Assembly: GCA_015478945.1 (NCBI GenBank)
Contig: JABUQX010007578.1
Location: 52,501 to 76,173, forward strand
From: Trachelipus rathkii
Taxonomy: Eukaryota; Arthropoda; Malacostraca; Isopoda; Trachelipodidae
Length of the DNA: 23,673 nucleotides
Reading direction: 5' to 3'
Positions 8,105 to 20,545 of the stretch are shown piece after piece (position 1 is the first letter of the stretch; each line of letters begins with the position of its first letter). The position numbers were made by a program, and so were the translations under genes. The notes under the pieces were generated by a model, which was given only the letters and a program-made list of their open reading frames with translations, was not told the DNA's origin and searched no databases.

Positions 8105-9945
8105 ATATTTGAAATTATGGGGCACTCTTTTACTGATTCTTCTTTATATTTGGGCGTCACTCGTGACCCAGTTGCTTGTTTCCTTTGTTTTTCGCAGTTT
8201 GTTTGTTGTCTTCATATTTGCGCGGGTCCTTACGTGTGATACCATCGCATAGTACTCTTGTTCTAATCGGAATAATTATTTTTTACTCGGATGTTTTAGT
8301 TGTGGCTGTGGGTTAATGACGAAGGATATCTAAGAGGATGAGGCTCGTGGCAAGAGGATGGTGGTTAGAGATTTATGGAGCAGACATTCTCCTTAATTGA
8401 CGTCACGTAGTGAAACACATGCCCCCACTACTCCCTCTATTATATGTCCGGCATTGATCAATCTGGTTTGTGTTCGACTACTCCTGAAAGGAGAGTTTGA
8501 GATGATTGGTAGCTAAGTTGCTGTAGATCTATGGCAGGTATTGTGAACAAATGATGTTGGTCATCCTTTCTAACCTTCTGCGAATAGCTGTGCCACACTT
8601 TGTGCTAACCTATGTATGCTTTATTATTGATTGGGAGGGTTTTAAGGTTAGACGTCTTCATTTATTCAAGGTCTATAATGTTTCGGGTCTTGACAGTGCA
8701 ATTGAGCCGTCATCCAAAGTTCAAAATCTTACTGTAATAAGAAAGCGCGGATATAATTGCAGTGAATTAAAGTCTAAGTCTGGCAGAGCGAATTTAACAA
8801 TTGATTCGTCCCGCAGTAAATAATTATGGGGAATGCATAAAAAACCGTATGGATCCTACGCCTTGTTGCCCCCGATCCACACTAAAATAGCTATAGTTTA
8901 CTTTATACTATTATTTAAGCGGGGACGTCACTGAGAACCCCTATTCAGTATATACTGATTTGTATATAATTTTAAACATATATTTTATCAGGTATATGTG
9001 GGTTTTTTTCAAAATATTTCATACTTTATTTCTTAAATATATATTGTGGGATATTAAAACCTATTAGATTCACTTATTACTTACTTTACGCTATGATATA
9101 TGATTGCTTTTACGTCATTATCTATATATTACTAAAAATAGGAGTTCTCATCCAGATCTACGTGTAATCCATATTAATATGTTAATAATAATATATCTTA
9201 TATTTCATAATGATTATAGATTAGAGTACTATTTGGTATCTTTATATATTATACGTGGATATGTATCCTTATCATAGTAGACTTTGTATTTATTCTTGAG
9301 TTAGACATGCTTAATATGTATTCTTCGTTCCAGTTTGATTATTTGTCTTCAACAAATTGATATCTGTGCGAGTCAACCTTATTTTGTAATACATCTCCCT
9401 AATCGCTTCGGAATTCTTAATATTATATAATTGTTATTTTATACAAGCGTTTATTAGTTGTCTACTTATACTACTAGTAGATTGGTACATTTGGGGCTGG
9501 GGGTCATGTGGCAGGGTGAACCAACAAGCTATCGAATGTTTACTCTATATATATAATAAAAGGTAATGGGGTTAAACTTACCAGGGCAGGAATGGGTGTA
9601 GACCGTTTTGATAAAATGAGCCAGGTTCCTTATTCATTTAATGGGGTTAGCATGAACCCTTTAGTTTGCTTCTTCTAGTATTTTTGGTGAAATTACATAT
9701 TTGGTGCAACGACAATCATACAAAGCATTTGCGAGGATTACATTGGAGGAGAATATATATAGGGTACTAGTATAATATATATATATATGTGGATATAATA
9801 TAATATATTAGATATTATTACTATTATATATATATAATATGTATAGTAATTATATATATAATATAGTATATTAATAATGTTAGAATATATATTATATTAT
9901 ATATATAATATTTGTGGGATATAATATATAGTATATATATTAGAT
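8105..9945 (+). repeat. Satellite unit 1: rearranged and interrupted edge unit
   Basis: It starts mid-unit with subrepeats 6-7 (about 8115-8215), then jumps near 8240-8270 into header-like sequence (CTAATCGGAATAA, then GTTATGGAG-like words) without the usual subrepeats 9-10, tail and spacer. The middle of the unit is followable to about 8730. From about 8735 to 9480 most sequence does not align to the unit, apart from a GGGGACGTCACTGAGAACCCC-like dyad near 8919. Subrepeats 8-10, the tail and a TA spacer (about 9752-9941) then return. This is the most diverged unit. Confidence 0.7.
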
Positions 9946-10954
9946 GAGTGGGCACCGATACGTTTACTCCCATCTCCGTTACTAACGAATAAGTTTTTCG
10001 ATTTGTGGTTTTGGCTGGGGTTATGAAAGAATAGAGGTGAGGTGGCAGAGGATTTGTGTTAGAAATTATGAGGAAATGGACGGAGAGTGAAAACGTGCCC
10101 TAACCTATTAACCGGATGGATTGGTTTTGTGAATTCGAATTCTGATAGAGGACGTTTGAGTAACTGATTGTAAGAGATTTGGAGTTGTGTGTAAGGGATG
10201 ATGGGGTGTCATTTCCTAAATTTGGATAGCTGTGCAACTTGGTAACTTGATGATTTTAGTTCTTTTCCAGGTCCTATAATTTTGCTTGAAGTGCTTGCTT
10301 AAATTGGAGTCTACGTGGCCGCAAATTACTTGCTTCTCAATATTGGTAACCTGACCCAATGGTTTGTTGCTTTTTATATTGTGCGGTCACGGACCTTCAT
10401 AGTTATTGTAATTTTACATTCGTATGTTTCTTACTTCTTTTTTATTGGGTGTCACGTGACCAGTTGCTATTGTTCTTCTAAAATGGTCACTTGAACCCAA
10501 GTTGCTTGTTCTTTTATATAGCGGGGTCATGTGACTGTAGTTATTCGGATCTTTATACTTGGGGTCACTGATCCCCAGTTTGCTTGTTCTTTGTTTTATC
10601 AGTTTTTTGTTCTCATATTTGGTTCAGTGCTACCCAGTTGCTGTTCTTTAATATATGGGGTTTACGTTACCAATTCCTTATTCTTTAATATTCGGGGTTA
10701 CCTGACCCTAGTTGCTCCTTCTTTATTTTGGTGAATTAATATGGCAAAAGAAATACAAAAGCAGTTGCCTAGATACATTGGGAGATATATATATATAATA
10801 TGTTATATTATATGATTTTATATATACATTTTTAAGGGGTATAAGTAGGTTCTGATCATTATAGTACTAGTTTTATATAGTTATATATATATATATATAC
10901 ATTATTAGTATTACTATTATTAGGATCATATAGGTATATATTATTATATCATAA
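9946..10954 (+). repeat. Satellite unit 2 (1,009 bp)
   Basis: First unit with every landmark in order. The B-box-like dyad is extended to GAATTCGAATTC (10131-10142). Subrepeat 4 carries GTCACGTGAC (10451-10460) in place of the usual CACCTG form. Tail at about 10732-10790, AT spacer about 10783-10950. Confidence 0.85.
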
Positions 10955-12118
10955 TGGTGCGGCAGGGATATCGTTATTCCGCGTTCTCCTGTTTACTTTA
11001 TAACGAACTAGAGTTGTTTCGGATTTTTTATCTTGGCTGGGGTTATGAAAGGAACTAACAGGTGAGGGTTGGCAGCAGGATGATGATTAGAATTAAGGAG
11101 AATGGTGACAGGCGAGAGTGATAATCGTTGCTCTATCCTATATATTCCTGGGGATGATTGGTGGTTTTGTTGTTGCATTCGAACTGAAGATGGAAGTTGA
11201 GAATGATTCGCTTGTAGGGAGTTTGGTCAGGTCTGTTGTGGTATAATTTATGTTTGTCGGGATCTTCTAATTTGGAATTAGCTGTTGCACTCCTCTATTG
11301 GGTTGGTCGGTGCGTTGTTCTGTGTTTGAGTGCATTGGTACTTGATGATTTAGTTCTTTTCAGGTCTATAATTTGCTTGAAGTTGCTTGTTCTTGAAATT
11401 GGAGTCACGTTGGCCCAAATTTCTTTGTTCCTCAGAAATATTGGGTGTAACTGACCGCCAGTTATTGTCTTTATATTCGCGGTCACGGACCTCTCAGTCT
11501 TGTAATTACATTGATCAGTTTTTTCATTCCTTTCTTTTGGAAAGCGCTACTTCTAACGAAGTTCATTGCTCTAAGTAATAGGGTCACCTAACCCAAGTTT
11601 CTTTACCCTTTTATATATTTATTGGGTTCTGCTGTTTAACTTCTGGTGGTATGGTTGATTTCTATTAATGATTGGTTGGGGCGTCAACCATGACCCAGTT
11701 GCTTGTAATTCTGTTGTTCTATATCAGTTTTTGTCGTTTCTTACGCATTTGGATTGGGTCAGGCAACCCAAGTATACTGTTCTTTTAAATAATGGGGTTA
11801 CGTGTACGACGTTTTATCCATTGTCCTTATTCTTTTAATATTGGGGTACATGTAACCCTAGTCATGTTCTTCTTTTATTTTGGTTGAATTAATTTGTTGG
11901 CAACCGAATAATACAAAAAGCAGTTGCCAGATACATTGGAGATTATATATAATATTATATATATATACTATACTATATTTATTATATAGTAGATATATAT
12001 ATATATTATATATATTATGATTTATATATATATAGTATGAAATATAATATATCTATTATATTATATTATATATTATATTCTTATTATTATATATATATAT
12101 ATATATATTATAATATAT
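10955..12118 (+). repeat. Satellite unit 3 (1,164 bp)
   Basis: The longest full unit, apparently from many small insertions; the header dyad is broken (TGTTTACTTTATAACGAAC). Subrepeat 5 reads GGGTCACCTAACCC from 11581. AT spacer about 11942-12118. Confidence 0.85.
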
Positions 12119-13234
12119 GAGAGGGCAGATACGTTACTCCCGTTCCTTCTCCCGGTTAGCTAACGGAATGAAGTTTTCTCGATTATTTATTTGGCTGGGC
12201 TTTATGGAAAGAACTAGAGCGAGGGGTGCAGAGGAATGGTGTTAGAGTATTAATGGAGAATTGGACAGAGTGAAACCGTGCCGCCCTACCTATTATATCC
12301 GATGATTTGGTTTTGTGATTCGGATGAATCTGAAGAGAGTTGAGATGATTGGGAGAGAGATTCTGGCAGGTGTGCTGTAAATGATTTTCACCTTCTAATT
12401 TGGGTAGCTGTGCACTGGTCACTTGATGGATTTAGTTCTGTTCAGGTCTTAATTTCGTTTTGCTTGGAGTTGCTTGTTCTTGAAATTGAGGCACGTGGTC
12501 CCAAAGTTCCTTGTTACTGCATGATTGGGGTAACTTCGTGACCCCAGTGTGATTGTTCCGTTTACTTATTGTCGGTCACGGACCTCAATCTCCGTGTAAA
12601 TTTGGACAATTGGTAGTTTCTGTGTTTTTATATTGGGGGGTTACCTGACGGCCCATTTGCGTTGTTCTTTAAAAGAGGTGCACGTGACCCAAGTTGTCTT
12701 GTTTCTATTATATATTCGCGGGGTCCATGTGATGCTCATGGGTATTTGTATCTTTGGAATTATTTGGGCAGGTCACCATGACCTCCATTTGCTGGTGTCT
12801 ATGTTTTATGCAGTTTGTTCTCCGGAGTATTTGGGGGTTCTAGTGGGACCCAGTAGACCTGTAGTTTTAATATGGGGTTACGTTACCCATTTCCTCCTAA
12901 TTCTTTATATTGGGGTTACATGACCCGAGTTTGCTTCTTCTTCTTTATTTATTTTGGGTGAAATTATATTATTTGGTGTTCAAAGAAAAACAAAAGAGTT
13001 GTCCTAGAATACACTTTGGGTCAGATTATATATATAGGATTATTATATAGTTATATATTGGCTGATTACTAATATATATGATATATATATGTATAATATA
13101 TGTATATATTAAGTATAGTATATATATTATCTTTATAATATATATATAATTATATTATATTATATATTTACGTATATATAATAGTATATAGTATATATAA
13201 TGATGAATATCTTATGCTGATTTATTGTGATTTT
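12119..13234 (+). repeat. Satellite unit 4 (1,116 bp)
   Basis: Header from 12119 with extra bases in the dyad (CGGTTAGCTAACGG, itself a 6-bp-arm palindrome). All ten subrepeats are traceable between about 12490 and 12950, with a 12,633-12,923 frame that is only a shadow of them. AT spacer about 13025-13200. Confidence 0.85.
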
Positions 13235-14367
13235 GAGGTGGGGCAGGATACTGTACTCGGTTGCCGCTTCTCCGTTACTTTGTTTAACGGAATTTTAGAG
13301 TGTGTTTCGATTTTATTTGCTGGGGTTATGGAAGATCAGAAGGTGCATGGGTGGGGGCAGATGGGGGATTTTCGGTTAATTTGTGCAGGAATATGAGAGA
13401 ATAGGAGAAGAGTGATTACAGCGTACGGCGCACTACCTATTTAAATCCGGAATCTGATTTGGTTGTTTTGATCTCGATTATTTCGTGAAGAGTATTCTGT
13501 TATTGAATGATATTTGGTAGGAGTTTGGCAGGGGGTGTGGGAAGAGATGTTGTCATGCTTCTAATTGGATAGCTGTGCACTGGTAACTTTGATGGATTAG
13601 TTCTTTTCATGGTCTTTATATATGTTTTTGCTTGAAGTGCTTGTTCTTGATAATTGGGATGTCACGTGGCCCAACTTTCCTTTGTTTCTAAATATATTTT
13701 TAGTTGGGTAGAGCCCTACCTAATGATTGTTCTTGATATTGCGGTCACGGACCTTCAGTTTAAGTTTTACATTTTTTTGTCAGTTTTCTTATTTTCTTAT
13801 ATTGGGGGTGCACCTGACCCCATTGGCTCTTGTTCTTTATAATAGGGTCACGTGACCCAGGTTGCTTGTTCTTTATATATTGGTCATGTGTGTATATATA
13901 TATTATTTTTGAGTTTTTTATTTGGACGTCACCTGACAATCCAGTTGCTTGTTCTTGTGGTTTTATAGTTTTTTGTTCTTGCTATATTCTGTGGGTGTGT
14001 CCAGTTAACTACCAGTATTCGTTGTTTGCTATATCTGATGGGGTTACGTTTTAACCCTTTCTTTCTTCTTTCCATTGGCTTTATTGCTTTTTAATATTTG
14101 GCGGTCTACGGATACCTAGTGTTAATCTTTATTTTTGGTGAAGTATTAAATATGTTGGAGATTTTAACCAATGTTCCAGAATCAATTGGGAGCATATTCC
14201 TATACTTATATTATATACTATAATAATATTCATTATATATATATATTATATATATATATAATATTATAGTATATTACTATTATATATACTGATATACTAT
14301 ATACTAAGCTTCCTGTATCAGCTCAAATCTTTATATATTATATTATATATTTATCAGTTATAATATT
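13235..14367 (+). repeat. Satellite unit 5 (1,133 bp)
   Basis: Contains a perfect GGGTCACGTGACCC at 13845-13858. Subrepeat 8 is poorly preserved near 13985-14030. AT spacer about 14195-14366, with a non-AT interruption near 14306-14330. Confidence 0.85.
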
Positions 14368-15365
14368 GAGGATGGGCAGAACGTTACTTATCTATCTTTA
14401 CCGCTTTCCGTTACTAACAGGTAAGTTTTTCACGTTTTTATTGGTGCTGGGTTTATGAAGAACTATGAGGTGAGATGGTGGCAGAGGATGGTGTTAGAAA
14501 TATGGAGAATGGTACGAGAGTGATAACGTGCCCTACCCTATTAAAATTTTTAGTAATCCGATATTATGGTTTGTGATCATCGATAAGTCTGAATAGAGAG
14601 TTTGAGATTGATTGCGTAGATGAGTTTGGCAGGGTTGGTGTAAAATGTTGGTCATCTTCTAACTTTGGATAGCTTGTGCACTGGATAACTTGATGGATTT
14701 GTTCTTTTCAGGTCCTAAATTTTTGTCTTGAGTTGCCTTGTTACTTCGAAATTGGAAGTCAACGTGGCCCAAATTTCCTTTGTTCCTCAATATTGGGGTA
14801 ACCTGAACCCAATGATTGTTATCTTTATATTGCTGGTTACGGACCTCAGCTTCGCTTGTAATTTTCATTAGTCAGTTTCTATCTTTTATTGGGGTCACCT
14901 GCCAGTTGATTTGTTCTTAATAATCGGGTCACTGACCCAAGTGCTTGTTCTGTATTATAGGGGATCAATATGACTCAGTAATGTTTGGAATCTTATTTTG
15001 GGGTACCTACCCCATTGCTTGTATTCTTTTTATCAGGATTTTTGTTCTCTATATGGGGTCAGGGAACCCAGGTATCTTGTTCTTTAATAATGGGTTACGT
15101 TACCCCATTCCTTATTTACTTATATTTAGGGTACTGCCTAGTTTGACTTCCTTTCTTTTATTTTGGTGTAAATTAGATCATTTGGCAAACGAAGATTACA
15201 AAAGTCATTGCCTAGATAACATTGGGAGATATATATATATATTACATTATATAATTATATTATATATATATATATATATTATATTAGTATATAAATTATA
15301 TTATACTATATATATCTTATATATATATATTATATATATAGTATTATTAGTATATATATATTAAT
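14368..15365 (+). repeat. Satellite unit 6 (998 bp)
   Basis: The perfect dyad has lost its central CG and reads GGGTCACTGACCC (14926-14938). Subrepeats 7-9 run from about 14998 to 15120. AT spacer about 15227-15363. Confidence 0.85.
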
Positions 15366-16487
15366 TAGGTGAAAAGGTTTACCTAAAAAGCTATCTTCTC
15401 GTTGAGCTAACGGAAGAGTTTTTCGATTTTATTTGGCTGGGGTTATGGAAAAGAACTAGAGGTGATGGTGGCAGAGGGATGATGTTAGAATTAAGGAGAA
15501 TGGACTGGAAGGGAGTGAAACGTGCCCTACCTTTTATATCCGGATGAATTTGGTTTTGTGATTCGAATCTGAAGAGAGTTTCGGACGTGCATTGGTTAGA
15601 CGAGATTTGGCAGGGTTTCCTGTAAATGAGGCGTTGTTCTTACTTCTTTATTTTGGAATAGGCTGTGCACCATGGTAACATTGATGGATTTATTGGTCTT
15701 TTTTCAGTGTCTATAACTTTGCTTGGAATTGCTTTTGTCTTTGAATATTGGAGTCATCGTGGAACTCCAAATTCCTTGTTCTCCTATATTGGGGTGTGAG
15801 GAGAGGCGCTGACCCCAGTTGAATTGTTTCTTTAATATTGCGGTCACGGACCTCAGTTCTTTGTAATTTACATTGTCAGTTTCTTGTTCTCTATATTGGG
15901 GGGTTACCTGACCCCAGTTGCCTGTTCTTTAAAATAGGGTCACGTGACCCAAGAGTTGCTTGTTCTTTTATATAGGGGTGGGGTGTGATCAGGAGTTATT
16001 GAATCTTTAATATTGGGGGGTCACCTAGACCCCATTGCTTGGGGCTTTGTTTTTATCGAGTTTTTTTGTTCTGTCAACAATTGGGGGGGTCAGGTGAACC
16101 CAAGTATCTTGTGTCTGAGAATAATGGACGGTTACGTTTACCGCTGTTCCGCACTCCATTTTCCTTATTTCTTTTAGATCAGGGGTTTACATGACCCTAG
16201 TTGCTTCTTTTTTATTTTTATGAATTAATTTTTGTAAAATGATAAACAAAAAAAAAATGCCAGATATATATAGAGATATACTATATATATATATATATAC
16301 ATCATATAAGTAGTATATACTAATATATATTATATATATAATTTATTTATATAATTATTTATCATTATATATTTATTATATGAGGTATTTTTATAGTATA
16401 TCTCAGGGCTAATATACTATATCATATACATATATTAGTTCGTATAAATATATTATATGATATATATACGTATACTAGATATATTTT
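15366..16487 (+). repeat. Satellite unit 7 (1,122 bp)
   Basis: The header is badly garbled for about 45 bp before normal sequence resumes at GGAAGAGTTTTTCG. Perfect GGGTCACGTGACCC at 15937-15950. The AT spacer, about 16260-16485, is the longest in the array and contains non-AT words (CTCAGGGCTAATA, CGTATAC). Confidence 0.85.
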
Positions 16488-17615
16488 GGAGGTGGGCGGC
16501 ACTACGTTACCTGACCGCTTCTTTTCCGTTACTCTAACGGAAATAAGTTTTTCGATTGTTTTATTTGGCTGGCGGTGATGAAATGAACTCAAAGGTGGGG
16601 TGCAGAGGGAAGGTGTTAGAATTATGGAGAATGGACGAGAGTGAAACCGTTGCCCTATGGGCGCTATTAACTCCGGTGATTTGGGGTTTTGGAATTCTGA
16701 TGGAATGAAGAGGAGTTTCGAGATGATTGGTGAGAGATTTGAGAACAGGCGGGGTGTTGTAAATGATTGTTGTCACCTAATTTGGGTAGCTGTGCACTGG
16801 TAACTTAATGGATTTAGTTCTTTTCAGGTCTTTAGATAATTTTGGCTCTGAAGTGCTCCTGTTCTTGGAAATTGTATATGTCGCCACGTGGCCAAAGTTG
16901 CCTTGTCTCAATATGTTGGCGGTAAACCTGAAACCCTGGAAGTTAAGTTGTTCTTTAATTGCGGTCACGGACCTCGTTCCTTGTAATTTTACAGTTGTCT
17001 CGTTTCTTGTCTGTATTATTGGGAGTTACCGATGACCCTTTAGTTGCTTGTTCTTTTTTGGAAAATATGGGTTACTTAGCGCCAAGTTTTTTGCTTTGTT
17101 TCTTAAACTAGGGCGTGCGGTTTCATATAGTGCCTTCAGTATTTGATCTTTATAGTTGGTGTCACCTGACCCCAGTTGCTTGTTCTGTTTGTTGATCAGT
17201 TTTGGTTCTTCATATGGGAGTCGAGTGTGGTTAACCGAGTATCTTGATCTAATAAATGCTGGCGTGTTATTGCGTTTTACCTGGGCCATTCTCCTATTCT
17301 TAATATTTTGGGTTACATGACCTAGTTGCTTCTTCTTTATTTTGGTGAATTTTAGAACATATTTGGCTTTAAGCGAAATATACAAAAGCGAGTTATGCCA
17401 GATACTTGTGAGGAGAGATTACGATATAGGTACTTTTATATATTGTTATGTATTTAGTATATATATACTTATATATATATATTAAATACTATATAGTATA
17501 TATATATATATAATATATATATAATATATCAATAATACTATATTATACTATATATATTATATAATATATAATATATAATTATTATATATATATATATAAT
17601 ATAATTTATATATTT
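16488..17615 (+). repeat. Satellite unit 8 (1,128 bp)
   Basis: All parts are present but subrepeats 5 and 6 are heavily altered (17060-17140). The minus-strand frame at 17026-17385 is a shadow of the subrepeat block. AT spacer about 17430-17610. Confidence 0.85.
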
Positions 17616-18615
17616 GAGTGGGCAGGAATAAACGGTTATCCCGCTTCTCGTTACCTAACGGAAGTAAGTTTTCGATTTTCTTGGCTCGGGCGGTTATGAA
17701 GAGACTAAGGTGAGGCGGTGAGCAGAGGATGGTGTTAGAAATATGGAGAATGGATGGAAGAGTGTAGACGGTGCCCTACCTATTATACTTTCGGTTATGA
17801 TTGGTTTGAGGTGATTCGAATCTGAAGAGTAAGTTTGGTGAATGGGTAGAGAGGATTTGCAGGCATGGTGTACAATGCGATGTTGCAGGTCATCCGTCGT
17901 ATAAGTTTGTGATAGCTGTGCACTGGTTAACTTGATTGGATTTTAGTTCTTTTCAGGTCTATACTTTTGCTTGTAGTTGCAGTTGCTTGTTCTTGAAATT
18001 GGAGTCACGTGGCCCCAAATTCCTTTTCTCAATATGGGCGTTAATCCTGAGCCCAATTGATTGTTTCTTTATGTATTGGCGGTCAGGACCTCATCCGGTA
18101 ATTTACCATTGTCTTAGTGTTTCTTATTGCTTTATATTGGGTTCACTGACCCAGTTGCTTTGTTCTTTAAAATATTTCTCTTAAAACAAGTTGCTTGTTC
18201 TGTATATAGGGGTCATGTGACTCAGTTATTTGATCTTTAATTGGGGTCACCTGACCCAGTTGCTTGTTCTTTTGTTTTATCAGTTTTTGTTCTCATATTG
18301 GGGTCAGGTGAACCCAGTAATCGTTGTTCTTGAATCAATGGGGTACGTACCATTCTTATCTTTATATTGGGGGTTACATGACGATAGTTCTTCTTCTTTA
18401 TTTCCCGTATATTTCTTTTAGTTAACTTTTAATTACAAAAGAGTTTGCCAGATACATTTTCGGGAGATTTATATATATATATATATATAACTATAGATAA
18501 TGATAATTATATATATATAATATATTAACTTATATATATATAACTATATATATATATCTATATATATAATATATAGTTATAATATATTTGATAATATACT
18601 ATATTATATATTATA
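17616..18615 (+). repeat. Satellite unit 9 (1,000 bp)
   Basis: Subrepeat 5 has lost its palindrome: AATATTTCTCTTAAAACAAG (18171-18190) stands where GGGTCACGTGACCC should be, while the flanking linkers are normal. AT spacer about 18467-18614. Confidence 0.87.
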
Positions 18616-19529
18616 TGACGGTGGGCAGAACGTACTCCGCTTGCTCCGTGACTAACGGAATAATCTTTTCGATTTTATTTGCTGCGGGTTATGAAGAGAA
18701 CTAGAGGTGAGGGTGTGCAGAGGATTGGTGTGTAGGAATGATGCGGAGAATGGGAGAGGAGTGACAACGTGCCCTACGCTATTGATATCCGTATGATTTG
18801 GTTTTGTGATTGCCGAATCTGAAGAGAGTTTTAGATGATGGTAGAAGAGAGATTTGCGCAGGTGTGTGTAAATGATTTGGTCATCTTCTTAATTGGGATA
18901 GCACTTGTGCACTGGTACTTTAGATTGATTTAGTTTCTTCTTCCAGTCTGATAATTTTGCTTGAAAGTTGGCTTGTTCGGGAAATGAGTCACGGTGGCCC
19001 AATTCCTTGTTCTCAAATTGGGGTACTGACCCCAATGATGGTTCTTTATATTGCGGTCACTGACCTCAGTTCCTTGTAATCTTACCCTGTCAGTTTTCTT
19101 TTTATTCTTTATATTGGGGTCACCTGACCCAGTTGCTTGTTCTTTAAAATAGGGTCACGTGACCCAAATTGCTTGTTCTTTATATAGGGGTCATGTGACT
19201 CAGTTATTGATCTTTATTTGGGTCACCTGACCCCAGTTGCTGTTGGTTCTTGTTTTATAGTTTTTGTGTTCTTCACTATGGGGTCAGGGTAATCCCAGTA
19301 TCTTGTTCTTAATAATGTCGGGTTACGTTACCCCATTTCCTTTATTCTTTTGTATATGGGGTACATGACCTCACTTGCCTTCTTCTTTATTTGGTGATAT
19401 ATATTTGGCAAACGAAATACAGAAAGCAGTTATGCCAGATACATTGGGAGAATATATTGTATATATATATAATATATAAATATAATATATATATTATATA
19501 ATAAATTATGATAGATATATATCTAATAT

Positions 19530-19572
<43 letters not shown>
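18616..19572 (+). repeat. Satellite unit 10 (957 bp), best for reading the unit plan
   Basis: Near-consensus throughout. Perfect GGGTCACGTGACCC at 19152-19165. Tail ends near 19450 (CATTGGGAGA), AT spacer about 19451-19565. The short length, shared with units 11-13, suggests the true unit is about 0.93-0.97 kb and that the longer units are inflated by inserted bases. Confidence 0.9.
18986..19396 (+). repeat. Ten palindromic subrepeats within unit 10
   Basis: Subrepeats start near 18986, 19020, 19053, 19115, 19152, 19187, 19219, 19279, 19319 and 19357. Eight are 32-40 bp apart; the third and seventh carry about 25 extra bases. Judged across units, the dyads are: 1 GAGTCACGTGGCCC, 2 GGGGTAACCTGACCCC, 3 GCGGTCACGGACCTC, 4 GGGGTCACCTGACCCC, 5 GGGTCACGTGACCC, 6 GGGGTCATGTGACTC, 7 as 4, 8 GGGGTCAGGTGAACCC, 9 GGGGTTACGTTACCCC, 10 GGGGTTACATGACCCT. 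Linkers are variants of AGTTGCTTGTTCTTTATATT. Each position keeps its own variant from unit to unit, so the 10-subrepeat block diversified before the 1-kb unit was amplified. Confidence 0.9.
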
Positions 19573-20438
19573 TCTTGTTTTCCAGATCTGTTACTCCGCT
19601 TCTCCGTTACAAACGGAATAAGTTTTTCGATTTTTATTTGGCTGGGGTTTAGAAGAGAACTAGAGGGTGGGGTGCAGAGGATGATGTTGAGAATAAGAGA
19701 GAATGGACGAGCCGTGAAACGTGCCACCTAATATCGATGAATGTGGTTTTGTGATTCGAAACATCTGAAAGAAGTTTGAGATAATTGGTAGAGATTTGGC
19801 AGGTGTGTAAAACAGATGTTGTCATCTTCTAAATTGATAGCGTTCACTGGTAACTGATGGATTTGAGTCATTTCAGGTCATAGATTGGCGTTGACAAGTT
19901 CGCTTGTTCCTTGAAATTGAGAGTCACGTGCCCAGACTTCCTTGTTCTCAATATTGGGTAACCTGCGCGGTTATTGTTCTTATATTGGCCGGTTTCGGAC
20001 CTCATTGCCTTGTATTTACATTGTGTTCTTGTTCTTATAGTAGGGTTACCTCACCCCAGTTGCTTGTTCTTTAAAATAGGTCAACGTGACCCAAGTTGGC
20101 TTGTCTCGTTTATATAGGGGTCATGTGGACGCAGTTTAATGTGATTTTATATTGGGGGTCACTGACCCCAGTTTCTTGTTCTTTGTTTTATCAGTTTTTG
20201 TTCTGTCTTGAGCATGGAATTGTACCTGTATCCTTGTTCTGAAATGGGGTTACGCTTACCCCATTTCCTTATTCTATATATTGGGGTTACATGACCTTAG
20301 TTGCTTCTTCTTTATTTTGGGGTATTAATAATATTTGGCCAACGAAATACAAAAGCAGTTTCCAGATACACTTTGGAGATATATATATATATTATTATAT
20401 ATATTATATATATTAGTATATAGCTACTTATATAAATA

Positions 20439-20470
<32 letters not shown>

Positions 20471-20545
20471 CTATTAATATATATATATTATATATATATA
20501 TATATATATAATATATATATTATATATATATATATATATATATTT
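19573..20545 (+). repeat. Satellite unit 11 (973 bp)
   Basis: The header start is replaced by TTGTTTTCCAGATCT before TTACTCCGCTTCTCCGTTAC resumes. Subrepeat 8 is unreadable (about 20205-20232). AT spacer about 20378-20543. Confidence 0.87.

Noticed and set aside
14945..15364. 139-codon frame, the longest in the window
   Set aside because: Runs through satellite subrepeats 6-10 of unit 6 into a TA spacer; other units do not preserve it.
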